NCBI GenBank assembly: GCA_030037215.1
Contig: JASHRS010000234.1
Coordinates: 1-59,141 of the forward strand
Source of the DNA: Silvibacterium sp.
GTDB lineage: Bacteria > Acidobacteriota > Terriglobia > Terriglobales > Acidobacteriaceae
Length of the DNA: 59,141 bases
Direction: 5' to 3'
Shown here: piece by piece, positions 29,201-36,470 of the stretch
How positions within the stretch are numbered: position 1 is the stretch's first letter
Layout: each line of letters begins with the position of its first letter
Program-made: the position numbers and the translations under genes
The notes under the pieces: generated by a model
Told to the model about the DNA's origin: nothing
The model's input: only the letters and a program-made list of their open reading frames with translations
Databases searched by the model: none

Positions 29201-29404
29201 TCGCTCGCCACCGTGCTGGGCATGATTCCGATGGCGGTGGGTCTGGAAGCAGGCAGCGAACAATATGCTCCGTTGGCCCGGGCCATTATCGGCGGGCTGA
29301 TTGTGTCCGTGGTTGTGACCATGTTCCTTGTGCCCGCTGTTTATCTGGTTATCCATGGCCAGCGCGAGCGCAGAGAAGGAATCCTGCGGGAGGAGCTGGC
29401 GTGA
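26252..29404 (+). CDS. RND efflux pump inner-membrane transporter
   Basis: A 1050-residue proton-driven transporter with 12 membrane helices and two large periplasmic loops. The start PYFIIMLCLVVVLVGVVSI and MPVDLFPKIDIPVV are typical. The helix 4 proton-relay motif reads SRLIDNGVVVLENI, so the usual Asp-Asp pair (407/408 in AcrB) is Asp-Asn. Helix 10-12 motifs LMGTIMMTGIVVSNSILIVDFA and RLRPILMTSLATVLGMIPMA are intact. It is coupled to the adaptor and the channel genes. Exported compound unknown. Confidence 0.96.
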   Translation: MPKFALKYPYFIIMLCLVVVLVGVVSIASMPVDLFPKIDIPVVVVATFYSGMPPEQIEADITDTFERFFTLGNNIDHIESRSLTGVSLIKVYFRPGTDPNAALSNIANLAMADLRRLPPGTLPPVVLSMDASNQPVCLVTLKGQGLNETRLKDLAQFEVRNQIANVKGASVPQPFGGTYRQIQVYVDPLKLEAHNLSLMDVVHAVNSSNLILPAGDVRIGTKDYNIYANAQFPVVKEINSLPVKTVGNASVLVADIGKAEDAGALQTNIVRIDGQRSVYVPILKQGGDSNTITIVDGIKNAVRHLVDIPDSLKVSVVFDQSIFVKLALKELVNEATIGLVLTGLMILLFLGSPRSTIAVMLSVPLSAVVCLLIADMMGGSINTMILGGLALAFSRLIDNGVVVLENIFRYIEMGEQPRVAAEKGGAEVSLAVLAATFTTSIVFFPVTSLSGVSKYLFTPLALGVVLSIFASYAFAMTAIPLFCATFISAHHESEHEGKGSWFQRIVDRFNVHFQRLLEWYEGLAKRCMKRPGFTASVILLSVIVITGALFPFLGRAYFPRTDAGQFVINVKMPSGTRIEVSNNYIAQVEQIIRQVIPSRDLNMIVSNIGTTPDLSAIYTSNSTMDTAFVQVSLKEGHKVGSYEYMNRVRVALSRQMPELSTYFQGGGLVDAVINQGLPAPIDVQVSSSNLQGAYAIAQQLASKIRQIGNVSDVYIPQDLSYPGIALNIDRERASLIGLTTKGVVDNVITALTSDGMVAPSYWIDPKTGNNYMLTVQYFNHQIGNMTMEDFKNIPLRGSGDAGYTPLQSVADIHEINTPTEVDHYQIRRVIDVYVATKTEALEKVDNAINRLIVQTPHDKNTLINVRGAVVNMNKAFRDFGLGLLVAIALVYLVLMAQFGSFVDPFIILMAIPPGIAGVVVTLLITGSTMNIMSLMGTIMMTGIVVSNSILIVDFAGILRREGRPLLEATVEACKMRLRPILMTSLATVLGMIPMAVGLEAGSEQYAPLARAIIGGLIVSVVVTMFLVPAVYLVIHGQRERREGILREELA

Positions 29405-30780
29405 AGATGAAAACATTCTGTTTACTTGCGACGCTATTTGCAGCTATTCCAACCACACTGCCTGCGCAGTCCCTGCCAAGCGCCCCAGCACCGGATCTCA
29501 GTCTATCGATGCACGCCGCTGCTCCGCAGGCAGACAGCAGTGAGCTGGGTCAGCTCCCATCGCTCAGCCGTGTTCAGGCAGAGCAGTTGGCGATACGCAA
29601 CAACCCTCGGATCACTGCGAGCAAACTGCTGGCTCTTGCCCAGCACCAGGTGGTCCGCGAGGCACGTTCAGCGGAGATGCCCACGCTCAATGGCAATTTG
29701 TCTGCAGTCGATGCGAATGACGGGAGCCGCATCTCAGCCGGGTCACTGACTGCGTCACGGCTGATCACGCATGCCGGAGCAGGGGGGAATCTGACGCAGC
29801 TCATCACTGACTTCGGCCGGACACATAATCTGATCCTCTCGCAAAAGCTCACCGAAGAGGCGTCTAATGCCGATGCTCTCGCGACTACTGAGGATATCGT
29901 TCTGGCGACCGATACCGCTTTTTATGACGCTCTGACGGCCCAGGCGGTTCTGCAAGTGGCCAAACAGACCGTAATTGCCCGGCAAGCAACGCAGACGCAA
30001 ATCAGCCAGCTGGCCAAGAACAATTTAAGATCCACGCTCGATCTAAGCTTCGCTGACGTTAACCTGTCGCAGGCGAAACTACTACAACTGGATGCACAGA
30101 ACAACACGGATGCTGCGATGGCGGCATTGGACGCCGTTCTCGGTCTGGACCACAGCGTTGTCTATCAGTTGGTGGACGATACGAGTGCGCTAGAACCGCC
30201 GCCTCCAGGCTATGATTCGCTTGTTCAGCAGGCACTCCAACAGCGGCCCGATCTGCAGGCGCTTACTTATGGCCAGCAGGCCTCGCAAAAATATGCCCGC
30301 GCTGAATGGGAGCAGATGCTCCCTTCCATATCCGCCGCAGGAACTACCGGCAGCGTACCCGTTCGCAACGACCAATACTACACTTCGAATTGGTGGGGCG
30401 CTGTTGGCGTCAATCTGAATATCCCGATCTTCAACGGATTTTTGTACTCTTCGCTGGCAAAGGAAGCAAAATTCCGCGCTCAGGCCGCTTCAGAGCAGTC
30501 CCGCGATCTGCGCGACCGCATTGTTCGCGACGTGCATACGGCTTGGCTGGACGCGAATACTGCCTATCAGCGTGTCGGCGTGACCGCACAACTAGTGCAA
30601 GAGGCCGACATGGGTCTTCAACTGGCGCAGGCCAGATATAAGCTCGGTCTAAGCTCGATCGTCGAACTCAGCCAGTCTGAATTGCAGCAGACCAGCGCTC
30701 AAATCGAAAACACGGACGCAAAATACAGATACAGACTGGCACTGGCGACACTCAATTATCAGATCGGAACGACACCATGA
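29401..30780 (+). CDS. TolC-like outer-membrane efflux protein
   Basis: A 459-residue outer-membrane channel of the third RND part. The signal peptide is followed by two repeats of the OEP domain, each rich in coiled-coil helices: LSRVQAEQLAIRNNPRI begins the first and GYDSLVQQALQQRPDLQAL the second. The GTG at 29401 overlaps the pump stop codon and has AGGAG five bases upstream. An ATG six bases later is the alternative start. The stop overlaps the start of the LysR gene. Confidence 0.93.
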   Translation: MKMKTFCLLATLFAAIPTTLPAQSLPSAPAPDLSLSMHAAAPQADSSELGQLPSLSRVQAEQLAIRNNPRITASKLLALAQHQVVREARSAEMPTLNGNLSAVDANDGSRISAGSLTASRLITHAGAGGNLTQLITDFGRTHNLILSQKLTEEASNADALATTEDIVLATDTAFYDALTAQAVLQVAKQTVIARQATQTQISQLAKNNLRSTLDLSFADVNLSQAKLLQLDAQNNTDAAMAALDAVLGLDHSVVYQLVDDTSALEPPPPGYDSLVQQALQQRPDLQALTYGQQASQKYARAEWEQMLPSISAAGTTGSVPVRNDQYYTSNWWGAVGVNLNIPIFNGFLYSSLAKEAKFRAQAASEQSRDLRDRIVRDVHTAWLDANTAYQRVGVTAQLVQEADMGLQLAQARYKLGLSSIVELSQSELQQTSAQIENTDAKYRYRLALATLNYQIGTTP

Positions 30781-31772
30781 TCGAGAACTTCAAGCTGAAG
30801 GTATTTCGTGTGGTTGCAGACACGCTGAACCTCAGGAGGGCCGCTGACGAGCTTCATTTGACGCAGCCGGCGGTTACTTCGCAAATCAAGACGCTGGAGG
30901 AGAGCCTGGGGATTGCTCTCTTCGATCGCGTGGGACGAACCATAAGTCTGACGCCAGCGGGAGTCACGCTACTTCAGTATGCGAGACAGATCGAGGCCAT
31001 GACCAATGAGGCGCTGGCATCGCTGGCCACCTTCGGCGGGCAAGAAGGAGTTGAGCTGAACATTGGAGCATCGCACACCATTGCAGTTTATCTTTTGCCC
31101 GACCTTCTGGCCCCGCTGCTGAACGAATGGCCGCAATTGCGTATTCACGTTCTTGGCGGCAGCACAAACGAGGTGCTCCACGCGCTCACTACGCATCAGG
31201 TAAGCATCAGTCTGATTGAGGCTCCGCCATTTCGACCGGACCTGAAGGTAGAGCTATTCGGCGAAGATGAATTGACTTTAATCGTGAAACCGGACCACCG
31301 GTGGGCGCGAAAGCCCTTTCTCAGAGCAGCGGAGTTGGTTCAGGAACCGATCCTGCTGAGAGAGGCGGGATCGGGCATGCGTAAGTTCGTCGAAGATTAT
31401 CTCGAAAAAAACGGCGTGCTCAGACACCAGCTTCGCACAACGGTCGATATGAATTCGACGGAAGGTATTATCCATGCGGTCGAATCGGGGCTTGGAGTGG
31501 GGTTTGTTCCCTACCTCGCACTTCAAAAGGCACTGTTACTGGGCAGCGTAAGAGCTATTCCATTGGAGAATGGGCCAATACTACGCCAGCTCAGCATTGT
31601 GCACCTGAATGGGCCCGATCTGAAAGGGCCCGCCGGGCAGCTACTGGACCTTCTTCGCAAAACAGGAACAAACAGCTGGCATACAAAGGTTCCAGCCAGG
31701 ATCGCGGGGCGGCTGAAGAAGAGGGACGAGACTTCAGCTACCAAAACCAGCAGTAAAACACGAGCTTTTTGA
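30777..31772 (+). CDS. LysR-type transcriptional regulator of the efflux operon
   Basis: A 331-residue regulator. The N-terminal helix-turn-helix is canonical: ADELHLTQPAVTSQIKTLEESLG, with LFDRVGRTISLTPAG. The effector domain follows to about residue 300. A basic Lys/Arg/Thr-rich tail of about 30 residues ends it, which is longer than usual. The ATG at 30777 overlaps the channel stop (ATGA), so it is the last gene of the operon. It likely controls the operon from its own promoter region upstream, although LysR genes are more often divergent. Confidence 0.94.
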   Translation: MIENFKLKVFRVVADTLNLRRAADELHLTQPAVTSQIKTLEESLGIALFDRVGRTISLTPAGVTLLQYARQIEAMTNEALASLATFGGQEGVELNIGASHTIAVYLLPDLLAPLLNEWPQLRIHVLGGSTNEVLHALTTHQVSISLIEAPPFRPDLKVELFGEDELTLIVKPDHRWARKPFLRAAELVQEPILLREAGSGMRKFVEDYLEKNGVLRHQLRTTVDMNSTEGIIHAVESGLGVGFVPYLALQKALLLGSVRAIPLENGPILRQLSIVHLNGPDLKGPAGQLLDLLRKTGTNSWHTKVPARIAGRLKKRDETSATKTSSKTRAF

Positions 31773-31823
31773 ATGCCAGCTCTGAAGGTATTCTGAGCGC
31801 CACGCAGGAACTTTAAACTGGAG

Positions 31824-32714
31824 ATGGAACCGTTGATCGATAAGAAGCCGGATTTCGATTTGAGAACGGTGATCTTCGCAACGGATTTTTCCGCTTGCTC
31901 AGAAAATGCGGGCGCATATGCGGAGCTTATTGCTCAACGCTTCTCAGCGAAACTCCTTGTTGCTCATGCTTTCACTCTCTCGCAGGCAGCGATGGAGGCT
32001 GAGACCGATCATTCGCTAATCAGCAGGCAAAGAGACGATCTGCTCTCTATGCTGTCTCAAAAAGCGAGCGCTCTGGCCACTGGCTCAATCCAGGCTTCTC
32101 CTGTCCTCGTCGAAGGCGCCCCCGAGGAGGCGATACCAGCGCTGGCCAGCAAGAACGAGCCCTCAGTGATCGTACTGGGAACGCACGGCGGAGGCTTGAT
32201 TCAGCGGGAGCTCATAGGGTCGGTCGCCGAAAAGATTCTTCGCTCCACGCACTGCCCATGCCTTACTGTGGGACCACGTGTGCGCCTCTTAGCCTCTGCC
32301 ACACTATCTTTCCGCCGTATACTTTATGCCACGGATTTCACGCTTGCTGCGGCCAACGCAGCTGCTTATGCTGTCTCCTTTGCGCGCGCAACCGGTGCGG
32401 ATATCGACATAATTCACGTGGTTCAGCACGAAGCGGCCGACGATCCCGAACAAGTGGAGATCCTCAGGGAAAGATTCTGCAAAGCAATCAAAAACACCGT
32501 ATCGTACGATCCGGAGCAGTTCTGCCATGTTAGAGCGCTAGTGAAAGCGGGCAATGCGCGCCGCCAGATTTTGCGTCACATTCGAGAGAATGCAATCGAC
32601 CTTCTGGTTCTGGGAATTGAAAAGACGTCGCATCCAGGGTTTCTAATGCGAACCTCAGGAGGATTCGCGTTGATCCTTCACGCAACTTGTCCGGTGTTGA
32701 CTGTTACCGGATAA
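31824..32714 (+). CDS. Tandem universal stress protein (two Usp domains)
   Basis: A 296-residue protein with two Usp alpha/beta domains. The first begins TVIFATDFSACSENAG and contains the nucleotide motif VLGTHGGGLIQRELIGSVAEKIL (domain 1 end). The second begins RRILYATDFTLAAANAA and ends with VLGIEKT followed by a shorter tail. The first domain keeps the G-x2-G-x9-G-S/T ATP-binding pattern; the second lacks it clearly. The start codon is adjacent to GGAG. It follows the efflux operon by about 50 bp. Confidence 0.93.
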   Translation: MEPLIDKKPDFDLRTVIFATDFSACSENAGAYAELIAQRFSAKLLVAHAFTLSQAAMEAETDHSLISRQRDDLLSMLSQKASALATGSIQASPVLVEGAPEEAIPALASKNEPSVIVLGTHGGGLIQRELIGSVAEKILRSTHCPCLTVGPRVRLLASATLSFRRILYATDFTLAAANAAAYAVSFARATGADIDIIHVVQHEAADDPEQVEILRERFCKAIKNTVSYDPEQFCHVRALVKAGNARRQILRHIRENAIDLLVLGIEKTSHPGFLMRTSGGFALILHATCPVLTVTG

Positions 32715-32762
32715 GGTACGAGCTCAGATCGGCAATGTTGCAGCATCATAAGACGCACTTTT

Positions 32763-34571
32763 TCAGCCTGCCGCGACTTTGGCGAAGCGCTCCTCGATTT
32801 CCTCCAATGTCTTGCCCTTTGTCTCGGGCAGGAACAAAACAGCGGTGAGGAAATAGATCACGGTGAATCCCGCAAACAGGAAAAACATTGCCGAATAACC
32901 GTACTTGCTTGCTACCGGCAGGAAGATGACAGCAAGCGTAGTGGAGACCAGCTGATTGATGACGAGAGCAATGCTCATGCCGTTCGAGCGGATGCGCGTC
33001 GGCATAAGTTCAGACAGTGCGAGCCATACAACTACGCCAGGACCAGCCGCATAGAAAGCTACAAAGATATACGTAAAAATTGCGATCAGCCATCCGTGGT
33101 CTTCGGTAGGTACGGTTCCCACCAGAGCCCGCTGAATTACGAGCGGAGCGTTGCGGGCAGTGTCGAGATTAGCAAACGGATTTGTGAAGAGCGCCTCAAT
33201 CTTATTGCCAGGAACTCCGGCCGCGCGCTTGATTTGGATTGGCCCTGCGGAAGGATCGTCTGATCGTACGAAAGCAGTTTCAGCGGTGAATCCCCCGTAC
33301 GAATAAATCACAACCAGAGAAGCATTCTGCGCATTAATGGATGTGTTGCCAGTGGCGACCAGAAGCTGCCTTGCCATCTGCGGGGTGAATCGCAGGCCGA
33401 GAGTCTGATCGGAAGCGACCATGGACTGTACTGCGGCGCGGCAGTCAACGTTGTGACTCTCCGTGCGCCGAAACAGGATGCCGACAATGAGCATGGAGAC
33501 GATGACTCCCGAGGTGCCGATGATGAGCAGGAACTTGCGGCCTTTTCTGTCGACGAGCATCATACCGACAATTGTCATGAGAAAGTTGACAAGAGTGAAG
33601 ATTACATAACCCCAATGCGCATGGAGGTCAGAAAGTCCGCTTTGCAGCAGGATGTTGGCGTTGTAGCCGATAATTGAATTAATCCCTGTGGCCGTATTGC
33701 AAAACAGAATCACGCAGGCGAGCACGAACGGGATCACATACTTTCGTTGAAATAGCGTCTCTTTGACTTTTTGTCCCGATGTCGATTGTGCCTTGGCAGA
33801 ACTGGCCGCCTCCTGCATCTCTCTCATTTCGGTTTCGACTTCATCAGGCGGACGCGAGCGCAGAAGTGCTGCCCGGGCACGGTCGAGCTTTCCGCGGCGG
33901 AAGAGCCAACGAGGAGATTCGGCAACGAAAAACGTGCCGATTACGAAAAGCACGCACGGAGGCAGCGATACCCAGAAGATTCGACGCCAAGCCTGGTCTT
34001 TGAAGTGAAAAATCGTTGCGGGATCGGCGGCACGCTCGATCGCCTCGACACGATAGCTGTAATAGATTCCAATGAGCGCGGCCGCGACGATACCCAGTGT
34101 AAGCAGCCATTGAAAGACTGCGGTTCCCCTGCCGCGTACGGAGGAACCGAGGCACTCGGCGAGATAAAGCGGAACCACGACACCGATCAAACCTCCGCTG
34201 ACACCCTGTATGAGACGGCCAAAAAACAGCGGGCCATATCCATGCGAAAGCGCGATGACGGGAATGCTGATGACAAAGGTGATTCCGCTGAGAGTCATCA
34301 ACGGCTTGCGGCCAATCCAGTCGGCAAGAAGCCCGGCAAAGAGCGTGGAGAATACGCTTCCCAGCAGCACGGCTGCAACAATGACAGAGAGTTGGCCTGC
34401 GCTCAGGCCTGACGTCGCCTCTAGATACGGCAAAGCGCCGCCGATGATGCCTACGTCCACGCCATAGAGCAGTCCTCCAAGGCCGGCAACCAGCAGCAGC
34501 AGGGCATTTTGCAATTTGTAGTTAGAGGGATGGGGCAAAGAAGCTGTATTGCCGGGATTGGTGTAGTCCAT
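32763..34571 (-). CDS. Sugar-porter MFS transporter with large periplasmic insertion
   Basis: A 602-residue member of the sugar porter family, about 120-130 residues longer than usual. Standard signatures are GVDVGIIGGALPYL (helix 1), LADWIGRKPLM, FGRLIQGVSGG, AESPRWLFRRGK, and the C-terminal PETKGKTLEEIEERF. Extra residues (about 368-491) lie between helices 9 and 10. They look soluble, include two cysteines and predict a periplasmic domain. The ATG at 34571 is chosen over 34733, which would add 54 non-homologous residues. It is divergent from the alcohol dehydrogenase. Substrate is a hexose or pentose at a guess. Confidence 0.92.
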   Translation of the reverse strand: MDYTNPGNTASLPHPSNYKLQNALLLLVAGLGGLLYGVDVGIIGGALPYLEATSGLSAGQLSVIVAAVLLGSVFSTLFAGLLADWIGRKPLMTLSGITFVISIPVIALSHGYGPLFFGRLIQGVSGGLIGVVVPLYLAECLGSSVRGRGTAVFQWLLTLGIVAAALIGIYYSYRVEAIERAADPATIFHFKDQAWRRIFWVSLPPCVLFVIGTFFVAESPRWLFRRGKLDRARAALLRSRPPDEVETEMREMQEAASSAKAQSTSGQKVKETLFQRKYVIPFVLACVILFCNTATGINSIIGYNANILLQSGLSDLHAHWGYVIFTLVNFLMTIVGMMLVDRKGRKFLLIIGTSGVIVSMLIVGILFRRTESHNVDCRAAVQSMVASDQTLGLRFTPQMARQLLVATGNTSINAQNASLVVIYSYGGFTAETAFVRSDDPSAGPIQIKRAAGVPGNKIEALFTNPFANLDTARNAPLVIQRALVGTVPTEDHGWLIAIFTYIFVAFYAAGPGVVVWLALSELMPTRIRSNGMSIALVINQLVSTTLAVIFLPVASKYGYSAMFFLFAGFTVIYFLTAVLFLPETKGKTLEEIEERFAKVAAG

Positions 34572-34724
34572 CTGAGTCGTATCTACGCTCTTTTTCAAAA
34601 GTGAATCAATGATAGAGCCTCTGCAGCCAAAAAACGATGGTAGAACAAAAGCCGGCTCCAAGAGGCTTATGCAGCGATTCCAGAAATGCCCTAAGATTCT
34701 TCTGAAATACCTCAAGGAGATTCC

Positions 34725-35774
34725 ATGATTCAATCTCAGGGCTATGCTGCGCAGAAGTCTACCACGCCATTAGCACCTTTCAGCTTTACGCGCCGGGACC
34801 CCAAAGAGCACGACGTTGTCGTCGAGATCGAATACTGCGGCGTATGCCATTCCGATATCCACTCCACGCGCAACGAATGGGGCAACGCCATCTATCCCAT
34901 GGTGCCGGGCCACGAAATCATTGGCCGCGTGACGGCTGTGGGAAGCGGTGTAATCCGTTTTAAGACAGGCGATCGGGTCGGTGTCGGCGTCATTATTGAC
35001 TCCTGCCGCACCTGCGCAAGTTGCAGGAACAACGAAGAGCAGTACTGTGAAGTTGGCGTGACGCTTACCTATGGGGCCTACGACAGGTATGGCGACCTTA
35101 CGCAGGGCGGCTATTCGAACAATATTGTGGTCGATGAGCATTTTGTTCACACTGTTTCGACTAAGCTCGATCCGGCAGGCGTGGCGCCGCTGCTATGCGC
35201 GGGCATTACCACTTACTCGCCGTTGCGCCACTGGAAGGTGGGCCCCGGCAAGAAGGTTGGCGTGGTTGGCCTGGGAGGGCTCGGCCACATGGGGCTTAAA
35301 TTTGCGCACGCCTTTGGTGCGCATGTGGTTCAGTTCACAACCTCGGAGTCGAAGATTGCGGATGCCAAGCGTCTCGGCGCGGATGAAGTTGTCATTTCAA
35401 AAAATGCTGCTGCAATGAAGAAAGAAGAGAACAGCTTCGACTTCATCCTGGACACCGTCTCTGCAGTGCACGATCTGAACGCGTATTTGCCGCTGCTAAA
35501 GCGTGATGGCGTCTATTGTCAGGTGGGCCTGCCTGACCAGCCTCCGGTGATTAACATGGGCAATCTGCTTTTCAAGCGCCGTTCGCTTTCAGGATCCATC
35601 ATCGGGGGGATGGCCGAGACACAGCAGATGCTCGACTATTGCGCTGAGCACAACATTGTCTCCGACGTCGAGATCATCCCGATCCAGAAAGTCAATGAAG
35701 CCTTCGAGCGAGTTGTTAAGGCCGACGTTAAATACCGCTTTGTAATCGACATGGCTTCGCTTAAAAAGCCGTAG
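34725..35774 (+). CDS. Zinc NAD(P)-dependent alcohol dehydrogenase (cinnamyl-type)
   Basis: A 349-residue medium-chain dehydrogenase. Catalytic zinc ligands are in CGVCHSDIH and GHEIIG. The structural zinc set is CRTCASCRNNEEQYC, four cysteines. The cofactor motif is GLGGLGHMGLKFA; the residues after it suit NADP. This pattern is the YahK/cinnamyl alcohol dehydrogenase group, which reduces broad aldehydes. The ATG has AAGGAG six bases upstream. It is divergent from the sugar transporter. Physiological substrate unknown. Confidence 0.95.
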   Translation: MIQSQGYAAQKSTTPLAPFSFTRRDPKEHDVVVEIEYCGVCHSDIHSTRNEWGNAIYPMVPGHEIIGRVTAVGSGVIRFKTGDRVGVGVIIDSCRTCASCRNNEEQYCEVGVTLTYGAYDRYGDLTQGGYSNNIVVDEHFVHTVSTKLDPAGVAPLLCAGITTYSPLRHWKVGPGKKVGVVGLGGLGHMGLKFAHAFGAHVVQFTTSESKIADAKRLGADEVVISKNAAAMKKEENSFDFILDTVSAVHDLNAYLPLLKRDGVYCQVGLPDQPPVINMGNLLFKRRSLSGSIIGGMAETQQMLDYCAEHNIVSDVEIIPIQKVNEAFERVVKADVKYRFVIDMASLKKP

Positions 35775-35793
35775 GCATCGTCCAACTTAGCCT

Positions 35794-35819
35794 GGGGTTC
35801 CGCAAGCTGCGGCAACCCC
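35794..35819 (+). terminator. Hairpin after the alcohol dehydrogenase
   Basis: GGGGTTCCGCA pairs with TGCGGCAACCCC (one bulged C) around a three-base loop, 20 bp past the stop. The stem is strong but lacks a T-run, so it is a weakly supported terminator. Confidence 0.5.
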
Positions 35820-35859
35820 CTAAGCCTTGGAGCGCGTCCCAATCCTGGGGTAATCGTAC

Positions 35860-36099
35860 ATGCCGACCAAGAAGAAAAGCATAGTAAGGAAGAGCACTGC
35901 TAAAAAATCATCTTCAACACGCAAATACAGTCCGGCGGCGGGCAAATTTGTTGAGCGCGAAATAAGGGAGATGGAACAGGGCAAGCTTAGATCCGGGCGC
36001 AGTGGAAAGAGAGTTACCAGCCGCAAACAGGCTATCGCTATCGGCTTGTCAGAGGCGCGCAGATCCGGCGCCCGGGTTCCGAAAAAGCGCCCTTCATAG
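35860..36099 (+). CDS. DUF6496-type small basic protein
   Basis: A 79-residue, highly basic protein rich in Lys, Arg and Ser, with no signal peptide. The C-terminal half VTSRKQAIAIGLSEARRSGA matches the DUF6496 pattern as I recall it. Its charge suggests nucleic-acid binding, but no role is established. It is convergent with the FmdB gene. Moderately sure it is real. Confidence 0.75.
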   Translation: MPTKKKSIVRKSTAKKSSSTRKYSPAAGKFVEREIREMEQGKLRSGRSGKRVTSRKQAIAIGLSEARRSGARVPKKRPS

Positions 36100-36130
36100 A
36101 GACATCAGGGGAAGTAAGAGCGTGTGAGAA

Positions 36131-36448
36131 TTATTCGTTCTTCGATGCAGAAGATGTTGAAGACGCAGCACTGCCGCCGTCAGACGAAGCAGCGGGCTTA
36201 TTTTCCGATGACGCAGGCTTGCTATCGCTCGAAGTATCCGCTGATTTTGCCGCTGCCTTCGATCCGCCTTTGCCTGCGTAGTCGGTTACATACCAGCCAG
36301 CACCTTTGAATTGAATCGCCGGCGCGGAGATCAGCCGTTCAACTTCGCCTCCGCAAACAGGGCATTCTTTCTCATCAGGAGCGCTGAAGCTCTGGATCTT
36401 TTCAAATTGGTGCCCGCATTTTTTGCAACGATATTCGTAAAGCGGCAC
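36131..36448 (-). CDS. FmdB family zinc-ribbon protein
   Basis: A 105-residue protein. MPLYEYRCKKCGHQFE, with CPVCG further on, gives the four-cysteine zinc ribbon (C8, C11 and the CPVC pair) of FmdB regulators. The middle KGAGWYVTDY is the family's second block. The C-terminal 45 residues are low-complexity Ala/Ser/Asp/Lys. It lies 22 bp downstream of serA on the same strand, so it may be co-transcribed. Molecular role in this family is unclear. Confidence 0.88.
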   Translation of the reverse strand: MPLYEYRCKKCGHQFEKIQSFSAPDEKECPVCGGEVERLISAPAIQFKGAGWYVTDYAGKGGSKAAAKSADTSSDSKPASSENKPAASSDGGSAASSTSSASKNE

Positions 36449-36470
36449 AGTGGTTCCCTTCCTGAACTGA

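Noticed and set aside
28208-29416. 402-codon antisense reading frame within the RND pump gene
   Set aside because: Mirrors the GC-rich codons of the real gene, is full of His and Gln, and has no domain.
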